This document shows, piece after piece, positions 30,345-39,118 of a stretch of DNA of 64,000 nucleotides. Below the pieces are notes generated by a model that saw nothing but the letters and a program-made list of their open reading frames with translations, did not search any database and was not told the DNA's origin. The stretch is from Marinobacter bohaiensis (lineage in GTDB: Bacteria; Pseudomonadota; Gammaproteobacteria; Pseudomonadales; Oleiphilaceae). Location of the stretch: assembly GCF_003258515.1 (NCBI RefSeq), contig NZ_QGEH01000001.1, positions 2,480,001 to 2,544,000 of the forward strand, read 5' to 3'. Within the stretch, counting starts at the first letter, position 1. Every line of letters begins with the position of its first letter. Position numbers and translations under genes: made by a program.

Positions 30345-30746
30345 TTATTCGCCCTTGATGGCCTTGGTCAGGCCCTGGAATTTGCTGTTGAGAAACTGGA
30401 AGCTGGCCTGGTAATCCATGGCGTTGCGCATGAACCGGGACTCTTCCTGCTGTGCATCCACCGTATTGCCGTCCAGGGAAGGCTGGTACGGGTTGCGATA
30501 CATCAGCGCGGCGCGCTCGGTCATGGCCGCTTGCGGATCGATGTGGCCGCTGCTGGTACGCTCCAGCGGCAGCGACGAGGCCTGCGACTGGGCATTACCC
30601 AGCGCCGCCTTGAAATCGATGTCGCGCGCCTTGAAGCCCGGGGTATCCGCGTTGGCCAGGTTATTGGCCAGCACTTCGGCACGTTGAACCCGTACGTTCA
30701 GCGCTTTCTCGTGAATGCCCAGGGCGTTTGCAAAACTGATGGCCAT
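30345..30746 (-). CDS. flgB: Flagellar proximal rod protein FlgB
   Basis: First rod subunit and first gene of the cluster. The 133-residue product from ATG 30744-30746 (MAISFANALGIHEKAL) carries VRVQRAEVLANNLANADTPGFKARD and ends YQASFQFLNSKFQGL. A GGAGAGA site lies before this ATG. The frame stays open upstream but covers the sigma-54 promoter, so the longer form is rejected. Confidence 0.94.
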   Translation of the reverse strand: MAISFANALGIHEKALNVRVQRAEVLANNLANADTPGFKARDIDFKAALGNAQSQASSLPLERTSSGHIDPQAAMTERAALMYRNPYQPSLDGNTVDAQQEESRFMRNAMDYQASFQFLNSKFQGLTKAIKGE

Positions 30747-30793
30747 GCCGTCTCTCTCCGGAGGATTGCCGCATATCGCTTTGGATAAGACAA

Positions 30794-30809
30794 AGCAACA
30801 GCAATGCCA
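30794..30809 (-). promoter_or_regulatory. Sigma-54 (RpoN) promoter of flgB
   Basis: On the minus strand TGGCATTGCTGTTGCT fits TGGCAC-N5-TTGCW with GG and GC 12 bases apart. The start site would be about 37 bases before the flgB ATG. In polar-flagellate gammaproteobacteria this operon is RpoN-dependent with an FleQ or FleR-type activator. The rest of the 185-base gap shows no other clear element. Confidence 0.82.
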
Positions 30810-30931
30810 GTTTACGGAAACCCCTGAAAACAGAGGGTTGGAGAGGAATAAGCGGTTTGCGGAATGAAGGCGGGACGGGGAAAGCGGCAAGGACTTTCCC
30901 CCGGAGTTTCCCCTGCGGCGGCGGCCCCTCT

Positions 30932-31489
30932 CTAGACGGGCCAGCGGGACGCGAAGGTGGCCGGCTGCGGCCGCTCCATCTGCGGCTTGCGCAGGGCCGG
31001 CGTTCCCACATAGAGGAAACCGGCGATCGATTCGTTCTCTGCCAGCCCGAGGCCCTCGTGGACACGCCGGTCATAGGCCACCGGTCCGGTGCGCCACATT
31101 CCGGAAAAGCCACGCGCTTCCAGGGCCAAAAGCATATAAGCCATACCGCAGCCGGTGGAAACGGACTCCTCGATGGCCGGCACCTTGGGATGCGATTGAT
31201 GACGGGTGATGCCGACCAGGATCATCGGCGCGCGTAACGGCATCTTGCGCAGCTTTTCCTCGCTGGGCGCGGCCGGGTCCTCCGGGTTGGCGATCCGCGC
31301 GAACACCTCACCCAGGGCCGAGCGTCCTTCACCCTCCACCACCAGGTAACGCCAGGGACGCAGCAACGCGTGATCCGGCGCCCGGGCAGCGCAGGCGAAC
31401 AGATCTTCGAGCACCTCCGGGTCTGGAGCGGGTGCCTGCAGTTGGGGCTCCGACGTGCGGCTGAGGATCGCATTCACGGTATCAGTCAT
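30932..31489 (-). CDS. Nitroreductase-family oxidoreductase (YdjA-like)
   Basis: FMN-dependent NAD(P)H oxidoreductase of the minimal YdjA type. The 185-residue product has the N-terminal ARAPDHALLRPWRYLVVEG motif of FMN binding, EESVSTGCGMAYMLLALEARGFSGMWRTGP in the middle and GFLYVGTPA near the end. Length matches YdjA (183). Substrate is not predictable. GGGAA lies before the ATG. It stands alone, divergent from the DUF962 gene. Confidence 0.85.
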   Translation of the reverse strand: MTDTVNAILSRTSEPQLQAPAPDPEVLEDLFACAARAPDHALLRPWRYLVVEGEGRSALGEVFARIANPEDPAAPSEEKLRKMPLRAPMILVGITRHQSHPKVPAIEESVSTGCGMAYMLLALEARGFSGMWRTGPVAYDRRVHEGLGLAENESIAGFLYVGTPALRKPQMERPQPATFASRWPV

Positions 31490-31759
31490 AGTTGATTCCC
31501 GGGTTCATCAAAACGGTTGCGTGGTCATGCCAACGCCGATGCGGCTGACCGGAACGGAGCTGCAGCCCTGGAGCCGCCACGCTGACGCCGCCAAAACAGA
31601 ATCGACGCAGATCACGTTGCAATTGTGACATTTCACCAATACTGCTAACCTTTTTCCGACAGGTCACACCGCTCGACGTCTGGCAGTCCGGCTTCGCTGG
31701 ACGGGCGCCATCGACCTTTCGGATACCACACTATAACAACAAGTTGACGGCGGAAAGCC
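31490..31759. other. Divergent intergenic region, no clear element
   Basis: 270 bases between the nitroreductase and the DUF962 gene. It must hold promoters for both directions; a CACTATAAC stretch near 31729-31737 could be a -10 for the rightward gene but lacks a convincing -35. No ORF or repeat is seen. Confidence 0.3.
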
Positions 31760-32071
31760 ATGACAGAACAACGCCATTTTGATCGTTTTGCCGATTTCTA
31801 CCCTTTCTATCTGGAAGAGCACAGCGATCCCACCTGTCGCCGCCTGCATTACCTGGGCAGCGTCCTGGTGATTGCCGTCCTGCTCTACGCCATCACCACC
31901 GGGCAATGGCTCTACCTGCTGCTGGTGCCGGTGCTGGGGTACGGGTTTGCCTGGGTCGGCCACTTCGTGTTCGAAAAGAATCGTCCGGCCACGTTCAAGC
32001 ATCCGCTCTACAGCCTGATGGGTGATTGGGTAATGCTCAAGGACATGCTCACGGGCCGCATCCGGTTCTAG
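31760..32071 (+). CDS. DUF962 / Mpo1-like membrane protein
   Basis: A 103-residue membrane protein with the DUF962 pattern: N-terminal FADFYPFYLEEHSDPTCRRLHYLG, two hydrophobic segments (about residues 31-65), then GHFVFEKNRPATFKHPLYSLMGDW. The histidines at HSDP, LHYLG, GHF and KHP are those kept in the family. Yeast Mpo1 of this family is an iron-dependent dioxygenase of 2-hydroxy fatty acids; the bacterial role is not established. It precedes the cyclase gene by 41 bases and probably shares its message. Confidence 0.82.
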   Translation: MTEQRHFDRFADFYPFYLEEHSDPTCRRLHYLGSVLVIAVLLYAITTGQWLYLLLVPVLGYGFAWVGHFVFEKNRPATFKHPLYSLMGDWVMLKDMLTGRIRF

Positions 32072-32112
32072 CGCCTTCAGTCGATCAGCGAACCAACCCG
32101 ACGGGATACCCG

Positions 32113-33573
32113 ATGATGAACGCTCCCCTGGCCAGCGGAAAATCACTGCTGCTTGAGGCACAGAGCAAGCCGGTCGCCATCCCCCCGATGCCGGATTACA
32201 ACGGCCGGGTGCTGGCCTACACCGGTGCGGCCGCCATCATTTTCACCGGCCTGCTCACCGACCACTTTCCGGACTGGCTGATCTGGCTGGTGCCCGCCGC
32301 GCTGCTCTGGCCCCACACCGTCCACTTCCTGACCCATCAGACCCGACTGCGCCATTCCAACCGCATCCGTCAGAAAATGCTGCTGCTCGACTGCCTGCTG
32401 GGAGGCGCGTTCACCGGCGTGATCGGGCTGGTCGCGGTGCCGTCGCTGGCGGTGCTGATGATGCTGATGTTCAGCGCCATGCTGGTCGGTGGCCTGCGCC
32501 AGTGGTTCTTCGGAACCTTGCTGTTCGCCGGTGCCGCGGCCGTGGGCCTGACCTGCCGCGGCATGTCGGTATCGCTGCAGGCGCCGCTGGCGCTCAGCCT
32601 GGTCGCCCTGCTGGCGACCGCCCTGTACATCTGCATCACCGCCTATTACGCCCACCAGCAGGCGCGCGCCCTGATGACCGCCAAATCCCAGATCCAGTAT
32701 CAGCGGGAGCAGTCCATCGCGTTATCCCACAAGCTCTCCAAGTACCTCTCGCCGCAGGTCTGGCAATCCATTTTTACCGGCGAGCGGGACGTGCGCCTGG
32801 AAACCCAGCGCAAGAAGCTGTCGATCTTCTTCTCGGACATCAAGGGCTTCACCGAGCTGTCCGAGGAAATGGAACCGGAAGCCCTGACCGAGCTGCTCAA
32901 CCACTACTTCAACGAAATGTCCCAGGTGGCCCTGAAGTACGGCGGCACCATCGACAAGTTCGTCGGCGACTCCATCATGATCTTCTTTGGTGATCCCACC
33001 AGCCGTGGGCCACGCGAAGACGCCCTGGCCTGCGTGTCCATGGCCATCGACATGCGCAAACACATGAAGATCATGCGTCAGAAGTGGCGCAGCCAGGGCA
33101 TCAAGACCCCGCTCCAGATCCGCATGGGAATCAGCGCCGGCTATGCCACGGTCGGGAATTTCGGTGCCGAGAACCGGATGGACTACACCATTATCGGCAA
33201 GGAAGTGAATCTGGCCAGCCGGCTGGAATCCCTGGCCGACCCCGGCGAGATCCTGATTTCCTACGAGACGTTTTCACTGATCAAGGACAAGATCATGTGC
33301 CGGGACAAGGGAGAGATCACGGTGAAAGGATTCGGGCGTCCGGTGCCCATCTACGAGGTGGTCGATTTCCGTCGCGACCTGGGCGCCGAACGCAGCTTCA
33401 TGGAACACGAGCAGGCCGGCTTTGCCATGTACCTGGACTCGGACAAGGTCCGCAGCACCGAGCGGACCGAAATCCTGCGCGCGCTGGAAGAGGCGGTTGA
33501 CCGCCTCCGCATCGAGGAGGAGCCCGCACCGCCGGCCAATTACTGCCGCACCAGCCGCAAGCATTCCGGCTGA
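32113..33573 (+). CDS. Membrane-bound class III adenylate/guanylate cyclase
   Basis: The 486-residue product has an N-terminal membrane domain with four to six hydrophobic segments (about residues 35-180), a short linker, and a C-terminal class III cyclase domain (about 230-415). Metal-binding aspartates are present in FFSDIKGF and FVGDSIMIFFGD; DYTIIGKEVNLASRLE holds the transition-state Asn and Arg. A Lys in IDKFVGD supports ATP use, but cAMP versus cGMP is not proven. I start at ATG 32113. The last 34 bases overlap the convergent queF. Confidence 0.87.
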   Translation: MMNAPLASGKSLLLEAQSKPVAIPPMPDYNGRVLAYTGAAAIIFTGLLTDHFPDWLIWLVPAALLWPHTVHFLTHQTRLRHSNRIRQKMLLLDCLLGGAFTGVIGLVAVPSLAVLMMLMFSAMLVGGLRQWFFGTLLFAGAAAVGLTCRGMSVSLQAPLALSLVALLATALYICITAYYAHQQARALMTAKSQIQYQREQSIALSHKLSKYLSPQVWQSIFTGERDVRLETQRKKLSIFFSDIKGFTELSEEMEPEALTELLNHYFNEMSQVALKYGGTIDKFVGDSIMIFFGDPTSRGPREDALACVSMAIDMRKHMKIMRQKWRSQGIKTPLQIRMGISAGYATVGNFGAENRMDYTIIGKEVNLASRLESLADPGEILISYETFSLIKDKIMCRDKGEITVKGFGRPVPIYEVVDFRRDLGAERSFMEHEQAGFAMYLDSDKVRSTERTEILRALEEAVDRLRIEEEPAPPANYCRTSRKHSG

Positions 33574-34358
33574 CCCGGACCGGTACTGCGCCAGGGGTTG
33601 ATATCCAGTCCGCCACGACGGGTGTAATGGGCGCTGACGGTCAGCGACTGCGGCTGGCAACGCGCCATCAGCTCAGTGAACACCGTCTCCACGCAATGCT
33701 CGTGGAAATCCTGCTTCTGCCGGAATCCCACCACATAGGCCAGCAGCCCCGCCCGATCGATTTTCGGACCGGTGTAGTGAATCAGCAGGCTGCCCCAGTC
33801 CGGCTGCCCGGTCACCGGGCAGTTACTCTTGAGCAGATGCGAGCACAAGGATTCGGTGACCACCGGACCGGACGCCTGCAGCCGCTCCGGACAGGGCTCG
33901 TAGCCATCCACGTCGATCGGCTCGTCGTCAATCAGCAGATAGTCCGCCGGACGCCCGGGGACCGTCGCTCCCTCGTCCACCGAATGCAGGCGGCAGTGCA
34001 CCGCCGCTCCCGAGGCGCTGGACAGATCCTGCTCAATGCGCTCGGTCACCTGGCTGGCGTCGGAAAAGGTTTCCTGATTCAGCGAGTTGAGATAGAGCTT
34101 GAGCGATTTGGATTCGATAATCGAAGGCGACGCCGCCGGCACCTCAATGACCGCCCAGGCGACCGCCGGCACGCCGTTGGGGCGAATCCAGGAGATTTCC
34201 CAGGCCTGCCAGTAGTCGCTGCCGAACCAGGGCCAGCGGCCATCCTCCAGCCCGATGCGCTGACGGTTGTCCCGTCGCGGCACCGGGAACAGCAGCTCCG
34301 GCGCGTAATGTTCGGGGTATTCGCTGCTCTTGCCCAGCGGGGCGTGTTCCAGGGCCAT
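33540..34358 (-). CDS. queF: NADPH-dependent 7-cyano-7-deazaguanine reductase QueF
   Basis: Reduces preQ0 to preQ1, the base that Tgt inserts into tRNA. The 272-residue product is the long two-T-fold form: substrate motif ESKSLKLYLNSLNQETF in the first half and the nucleophile cysteine in LLKSNCPVTGQPDWGS in the second. It begins MALEHAPLGKSSEYP, as in E. coli. Its 3' end overlaps the cyclase gene tail to tail by 34 bases. tgt and queA of the same pathway lie about 16 kb away. Confidence 0.95.
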   Translation of the reverse strand: MALEHAPLGKSSEYPEHYAPELLFPVPRRDNRQRIGLEDGRWPWFGSDYWQAWEISWIRPNGVPAVAWAVIEVPAASPSIIESKSLKLYLNSLNQETFSDASQVTERIEQDLSSASGAAVHCRLHSVDEGATVPGRPADYLLIDDEPIDVDGYEPCPERLQASGPVVTESLCSHLLKSNCPVTGQPDWGSLLIHYTGPKIDRAGLLAYVVGFRQKQDFHEHCVETVFTELMARCQPQSLTVSAHYTRRGGLDINPWRSTGPGQPECLRLVRQ

Positions 34359-34370
34359 AGACTCGTTTCC

Positions 34371-35144
34371 TCAATGGCGAATGCCGCGACCGCGAGCCAG
34401 CATTCGCAGGCTGACAACAACCAGAATGATAATGAACAGCAGCACCATGGCCAGCGAAATGCCCACGTTCACATCGGAAATCCCCAGAATTCCGTAGCGG
34501 AACGCGTTCACCATGTACAGGATCGGGTTGACCATCGACACCGCCCGCCAGAAATCCGGCAGCAGCTGAATCGAGTAGAACACCCCGCCCAGATAGGTCA
34601 GCGGCGTGAGCACGAAGGTCGGGACAATGGAAATGTCGTCGAACTTGGTGGCCAGCATGGCGTTGATAAAGCCGCCCAGCGAAAACAGCATCGACGTGAG
34701 GATCACGGTGATGACGGTTGCCAGCGGATGATGCAGGCTCAGATCCGTGAACCACAGGGATAGCACCGTTACGATCAACCCCACCCCAAGGCCGCGAGCC
34801 ATGCCACCGGCCACGTAACCGGCCAGGATAATACCGTTGGGTACCGGCGACACCAGCAGTTCCTCGATGCTGCGCTGGAACTTCATGCTGAAGAAGGACG
34901 ACACCACGTTGGCGTAGGAACTGGTAATCACCGACATCATGATCAGCCCGGGCACGATGAAGGCCATGTAGTCGTGGCCTTCCATCTGCCCGATGCGCGA
35001 GCCGATCAGGTTGCCGAAGATGACGAAATAGAGCGTCATGGTCACCGCCGGGGGCAACAGCGTCTGCGGCCAGATTCGCGTAAAGCGGCGGATTTCACGG
35101 ACGACGATGGTGAGGAAGGCGGTCAGTTTGGCGTCGAAGCTCAT
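34371..35144 (-). CDS. ABC-2 type exporter permease (YadH-like)
   Basis: A 257-residue membrane protein with six predicted membrane segments and the ABC-2 motifs FQRSIEELLVSPVPNGIILAGYV and LTPLTYLGGVFYSIQLLPD. It overlaps the ATPase gene by ATGA. Together they match the YadG-YadH pair; the cargo is unknown. Confidence 0.88.
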   Translation of the reverse strand: MSFDAKLTAFLTIVVREIRRFTRIWPQTLLPPAVTMTLYFVIFGNLIGSRIGQMEGHDYMAFIVPGLIMMSVITSSYANVVSSFFSMKFQRSIEELLVSPVPNGIILAGYVAGGMARGLGVGLIVTVLSLWFTDLSLHHPLATVITVILTSMLFSLGGFINAMLATKFDDISIVPTFVLTPLTYLGGVFYSIQLLPDFWRAVSMVNPILYMVNAFRYGILGISDVNVGISLAMVLLFIIILVVVSLRMLARGRGIRH

Positions 35145-36076
35145 GCCTCACCTCCTTCCTGCTTGTTTTCCTGGACCATGCGGATAAACAACTCCTCGAG
35201 ACGGTTGGCCTTGGTGCGCATGCTGGTGACGCGGACGCCCTGCTCGTCCAGTTGACCGAACACTCTGTTAAGGTCCTGACCCTGGCGTACATCCACTTCC
35301 AGTTGCCCGTCGCCGTTGATGCGGGTATCGAAGTCCGCCAATGCCGGCGCCTCCTCCAGTGCCTCGGCCGTATCCAGCAGGAAGGTCTCCATGCTCAGTT
35401 GCTTGAGCAGGTCACGTTTGCTGGTGTTGTGCAGGATCTGGCCGTGATCGATGATCGCAATATTGCGGCAGAGGGCTTCCGCCTCTTCCAGGTAATGGGT
35501 GGTGAGGATGATGGTGGTGCCGCGGCGGTTCATCTCCTCCAGGAAGGTCCACATGGAACGGCGCAGTTCGATATCCACGCCGGCGGTGGGCTCGTCCAGG
35601 ATCAGCAGCTTCGGTTCGTGGACCAGGGCCCGGGCAATCATCAGGCGCCGCTTCATGCCGCCGGACAGCATCCGCGCCGGCGTATCCCGTTTATCCCACA
35701 GCCCCAGCTCACGCAGATAGTGCTCGGCAGACTGACGCGCCTTACGGGCGGGGATGCCGTAGTAACCAGCCTGGGTGACGACGATATCGAGCACTTTTTC
35801 GAACTGGTTGAAGTTCATTTCCTGGGGCACCACACCCAGGTTGAGCTTGGCCCTGGCCAGATCCCTGTCGATGTCGTAGCCGAACACCGACACCTTGCCC
35901 GACGACTTGTTGACCAACGAACAGACGATCCCCAGCGTCGTCGACTTGCCGGCTCCATTGGGGCCCAACAGGGCGAAGAAGTCCCCTTCCTCGACGGCCA
36001 GATCGATGCCCTTGAGGGCTTCGAAACCGGAGTCATAGGTCTTGCGGAGGTCCTGTATTTTCAGAGCATTGGTCAT
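35141..36076 (-). CDS. ABC transporter ATP-binding protein (YadG-like)
   Basis: A 311-residue ATPase: Walker A GPNGAGKST, signature LSGGMKRRLMIARALVHEP, Walker B LLILDEPTAGVD and the switch His in TTHYLEEAE, then a C-terminal about 80-residue extension typical of drug/lipid exporter ATPases. ATG at 36074-36076 fits the family start MTNALKIQDLRKTYDSG. It drives the adjacent permease. Confidence 0.9.
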   Translation of the reverse strand: MTNALKIQDLRKTYDSGFEALKGIDLAVEEGDFFALLGPNGAGKSTTLGIVCSLVNKSSGKVSVFGYDIDRDLARAKLNLGVVPQEMNFNQFEKVLDIVVTQAGYYGIPARKARQSAEHYLRELGLWDKRDTPARMLSGGMKRRLMIARALVHEPKLLILDEPTAGVDIELRRSMWTFLEEMNRRGTTIILTTHYLEEAEALCRNIAIIDHGQILHNTSKRDLLKQLSMETFLLDTAEALEEAPALADFDTRINGDGQLEVDVRQGQDLNRVFGQLDEQGVRVTSMRTKANRLEELFIRMVQENKQEGGEA

Positions 36077-36308
36077 GGGCGCGCTGCCTGCTTTGTCTTT
36101 GGGGTGGGTCACATGCGGCAACACCCTGTTATTGTGCCGCTTCCCCCGATTTCAACCCGCCCGGGCCGATCGAACCCTTGCTTTGCGATCTCGGCAAACT
36201 GCGACGGATGCCCGGAATCCCCGCCGCCTGGCCCCTATACTCGGGCCAACAACAATGAAACCCCGTGCCCCCCTGCCTGGGTCAACGGGAGACGCAAGGA
36301 AAGACAAC

Positions 36309-37436
36309 ATGCCCCGGACGCATCGATCCCTGACGCTGCTTGCCGCCAGCCTGTGGCTGGCCGGCTGCATGGGCGGCGACAGCAGCAGTGACAGCGACGA
36401 CGACACCTCGCGAGGCCAGGTGATGCCCTCGGGCGTCCAGGGCCTGACCTATCAGACCCGGAGCCAAAGCGGCACCACCCATGCTGCGGGACGCTTCCGC
36501 TACTACCCGGGCGAGACCATCGACTTCAGCATCGGCAATCTGACGCTGGCCAGCGACGTCCCCGCCAGTCGCATGGTGACGCCGCTGGCGTTCTTTGCGG
36601 AGGCCCGCTCGGCACTGACCGGCGCGATCGCAGACGACCTGGGCCTTCTCAGCCACAAACCAGTGGAACAACAGGTGATGGACACCCCCGCCGTACAGAA
36701 CACCGTACGCCTGATGCTGGCCCTGGATGAAGACGGCACCGCCGCCGAGGGTGAGCCACTGGTTTTCAGCGACCGGGTCATCCGCCAGCTCAATGCCGCC
36801 CTGCCCGCACTGGCGGAGCCAATCGACGTTCACCAGAGCGTGAACGCCTTCGCCGATCCGGACGTCAGCGACAACAGCCTGTCTCCGGTCAATCAGTTGC
36901 TGGCGGCCATCTGCTTCTACCCCGAAGGCGACGAGCTGTGCGAGGAACCGCCCAGTCAGGCGGAAATCGATGCAGCACCCGAGCCGCCACCGCAGAGCGA
37001 GGCCCGGGACCCGGACATCGACTACAGCGACGAATTGCAGAACAGACGGAACCGCATTCTCAACGCGGTCCGCTCCATCGAGGATGTCGAGCTGGAGGAC
37101 GTCGACGACTACCTGATCCGGGAACTGGACGCCATCACCACCGAGCGGACCAACCGCTATTACCTGTCGACGGTCACCGCCAACATTCCGGCGTCAGATA
37201 CCGCGATCCGCGAGGTGTTCGTCCGGCGCGCCGGCGGCGAGGTAACTCTGGATAACATCGAAGCCCTCAGCACCGATCCCGGGGCCGTGGTCGTGCACGC
37301 CGCGAGCGCCCAGACCCATTCTGTGGAGTATTTCGTGGATGGCCGTGCCGGCGACGAGAGCGACCTGATCGTCAACTTCAGGCCTGCCGGCGATTACCGC
37401 TGGCTACGCAAACCGTTACGCGTGGTGATCGAGTAG
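36309..37436 (+). CDS. Putative surface lipoprotein of unknown function
   Basis: The 375-residue product has a lipoprotein signal with lipobox WLAGC and an acidic Ser/Asp linker. Next comes GVQGLTYQTRSQSGTTHAAG followed by RFRYYPGETIDFSIG, a repeat-like motif seen in many marine bacterial surface lipoproteins. The rest is acidic and without a recognised fold; the C-terminal about 90 residues look beta-rich. A strong AGGAAAG site precedes ATG 36309. It is flanked by unrelated genes on the opposite strand, so context gives no clue. Confidence 0.7.
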   Translation: MPRTHRSLTLLAASLWLAGCMGGDSSSDSDDDTSRGQVMPSGVQGLTYQTRSQSGTTHAAGRFRYYPGETIDFSIGNLTLASDVPASRMVTPLAFFAEARSALTGAIADDLGLLSHKPVEQQVMDTPAVQNTVRLMLALDEDGTAAEGEPLVFSDRVIRQLNAALPALAEPIDVHQSVNAFADPDVSDNSLSPVNQLLAAICFYPEGDELCEEPPSQAEIDAAPEPPPQSEARDPDIDYSDELQNRRNRILNAVRSIEDVELEDVDDYLIRELDAITTERTNRYYLSTVTANIPASDTAIREVFVRRAGGEVTLDNIEALSTDPGAVVVHAASAQTHSVEYFVDGRAGDESDLIVNFRPAGDYRWLRKPLRVVIE

Positions 37437-37453
37437 CACGGACCGACAGGCAC

Positions 37454-38755
37454 TCAGCCGATCAAATGACGAAAGCTCCAGCGGCTGGCGGCGCCGGTCA
37501 CCTCGAAGTGGCGGGGATCAAGACCATCGGCACCGAACGGCAGGCAGCCACTGACCGACAGCGCGTCCTCGGGCTGTCGACCTTCGTTGAGCTCCGCCAG
37601 ATTCACCACCCGCGCGGTTTTCAGGGGTTTCTGGTCGCGGTCCGTCATCACCATGACCCGCGGCCAGAGACGGCGCCCCGGCGAGTGAGCCACGACCGCA
37701 CCCCGCTCTCCGCTGCTGAGCTGGACCAGGGTGCCGGTCGGATAGACGCCGATCGACTGGATAAAGTGCTCCACCAGGTCTTCCTGGAATTCGATGTTGC
37801 GCAGCTCGTACAGGTGCGCCACAGCCTGAGCCGGGGTCAGCGGCATCTGGTCGGCGCGGGGCTCCACCAGGGTTTCGTAATGGTCCACCAGACCGGCGAT
37901 CTTGGCCAGCAGCGGAATGCGGTCACCGCGCACCCTTTCCGGGAAACCCGAGCCGTTGTGGCGCTCCCGGTGATAGCGCACCACGTTCACCACGGCCCGT
38001 GACAGGCCGGCCGCTTCCAGTCGCTCCACCCCCTTGTCGACGTACCGGCGGAACAGTGCGAAGTCATCCGCATCCAGCTTGTGTTCATTGCGCACCACCT
38101 CGACAGGCAGATCCAGCTTGCCTATCTGGCACAACAGCGTGCCCAACGCCAGGTTTTCCAGCGCCGGGCGCTCCAGACCCATGTGCCGGCCGCACACCAA
38201 CGCCCAGACCGAGGCGTTCAGCGCATGCCGGTAACTGTGGTTGTCGTGCTGATGCAGGCGCGATACCCAGAGCATGGCGTCGGGATGACGCACCACGCTG
38301 CTGGCCATGCCCCGGGCCACCCGCGACACCGGCGCAAAATCCGGGGTCTGGCCCGCCCGCACCTGACGCTCGATGGCACTCAGCGTCTTGGCGATATCCT
38401 GCATCAGACGCCTGCCCTGGCGGGCCTCGCGCTTGAGCGTGGAAGCCACTGGATATTCCTGGCGGTTACGCACCTGGATGGCAGGCAGCTTCAGGGTTTC
38501 CTGCTGATGACGCTTGGAGCTGCGCCGGGAAAAGATGGGCGCATTGGAGGCTTCGTATTCAGACGTGTCACGGGTTTCGGTGACGTCGACCATTACCCAG
38601 CGGCAGTACGACGTCAGGGAGCGGACGTCCTCCTGGGTGCGAATGTAGAACCCCTGGATCGGGAACGGCGTTTCGTGCCACGGACGATCCAGGTCCGAGA
38701 CAAACGATCCAATAGTCAGGTCCTGTACGGCCACTTTCTGCTGACGGACACCCAC
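37454..38755 (-). CDS. HD-GYP-like protein with degenerate catalytic motifs
   Basis: The 433-residue product has an N-terminal DUF3391-type domain (KVAVQDLTIGSFVSDLDRPW, PFPIQGFYIRTQEDVRSL) and a C-terminal HD-GYP domain. In c-di-GMP phosphodiesterases the core reads HDIGK and HHE..DGSGYP. Here it is LLCQIGKLDLP, so the HD pair is Cys-Gln, and YHRERHNGSGFP. A proper GTG start at 38753-38755 follows AGAGG by 6 bases; the frame is open to 38821 but without conservation. I infer a c-di-GMP sensor or scaffold rather than an enzyme. A PilZ gene lies upstream on the same strand. Confidence 0.82.
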   Translation of the reverse strand: MGVRQQKVAVQDLTIGSFVSDLDRPWHETPFPIQGFYIRTQEDVRSLTSYCRWVMVDVTETRDTSEYEASNAPIFSRRSSKRHQQETLKLPAIQVRNRQEYPVASTLKREARQGRRLMQDIAKTLSAIERQVRAGQTPDFAPVSRVARGMASSVVRHPDAMLWVSRLHQHDNHSYRHALNASVWALVCGRHMGLERPALENLALGTLLCQIGKLDLPVEVVRNEHKLDADDFALFRRYVDKGVERLEAAGLSRAVVNVVRYHRERHNGSGFPERVRGDRIPLLAKIAGLVDHYETLVEPRADQMPLTPAQAVAHLYELRNIEFQEDLVEHFIQSIGVYPTGTLVQLSSGERGAVVAHSPGRRLWPRVMVMTDRDQKPLKTARVVNLAELNEGRQPEDALSVSGCLPFGADGLDPRHFEVTGAASRWSFRHLIG

Positions 38756-39118
38756 GGCATACCTCTGATAGAACAAACCGGTCGACGTTTCCATTCTGAC
38801 GTCAGGGCGGCCAGACTCCACAACATTTTGCAGCTAAAGGGTAACCAACTGGCCACAAAACATTGCAAATCTTTGCTGACTTAAACAGAACGTAGCGTCG
38901 AGAATTGAGTAACGGTCGGGCAGAGAACTTCATCACAAAAAGTGGCCGAAAGTCCGCGATTGTTACGTAATCGTCATGACATTGGTTTCGAATGCGCTGT
39001 ATCTGTCACAGCCAGGAGTACGCTTCAGAGCGCCGATGAGGGGCTCCATCGACGCATCAACGCATGCGGGCACCCGGGATCAGGAAACCAGATATTAAGA
39101 AACCAGCGATGCAAGAAA
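38756..39118 (-). other. 363-base gap between the PilZ and HD-GYP genes
   Basis: No ORF is supported. The stretch is lower in G+C than its surroundings. It contains the self-complementary core TTACGTAA near 38963-38970 and a short repeat of AAGAAAC(C/T) spaced about 20 bases near 39097-39119, and presumably holds the HD-GYP promoter, which I cannot place confidently. Confidence 0.35.

Noticed and set aside
30747-30890. Longer FlgB starting at 30890
   Set aside because: The added residues are unconserved and would be encoded across the sigma-54 promoter; the family start is at 30746.
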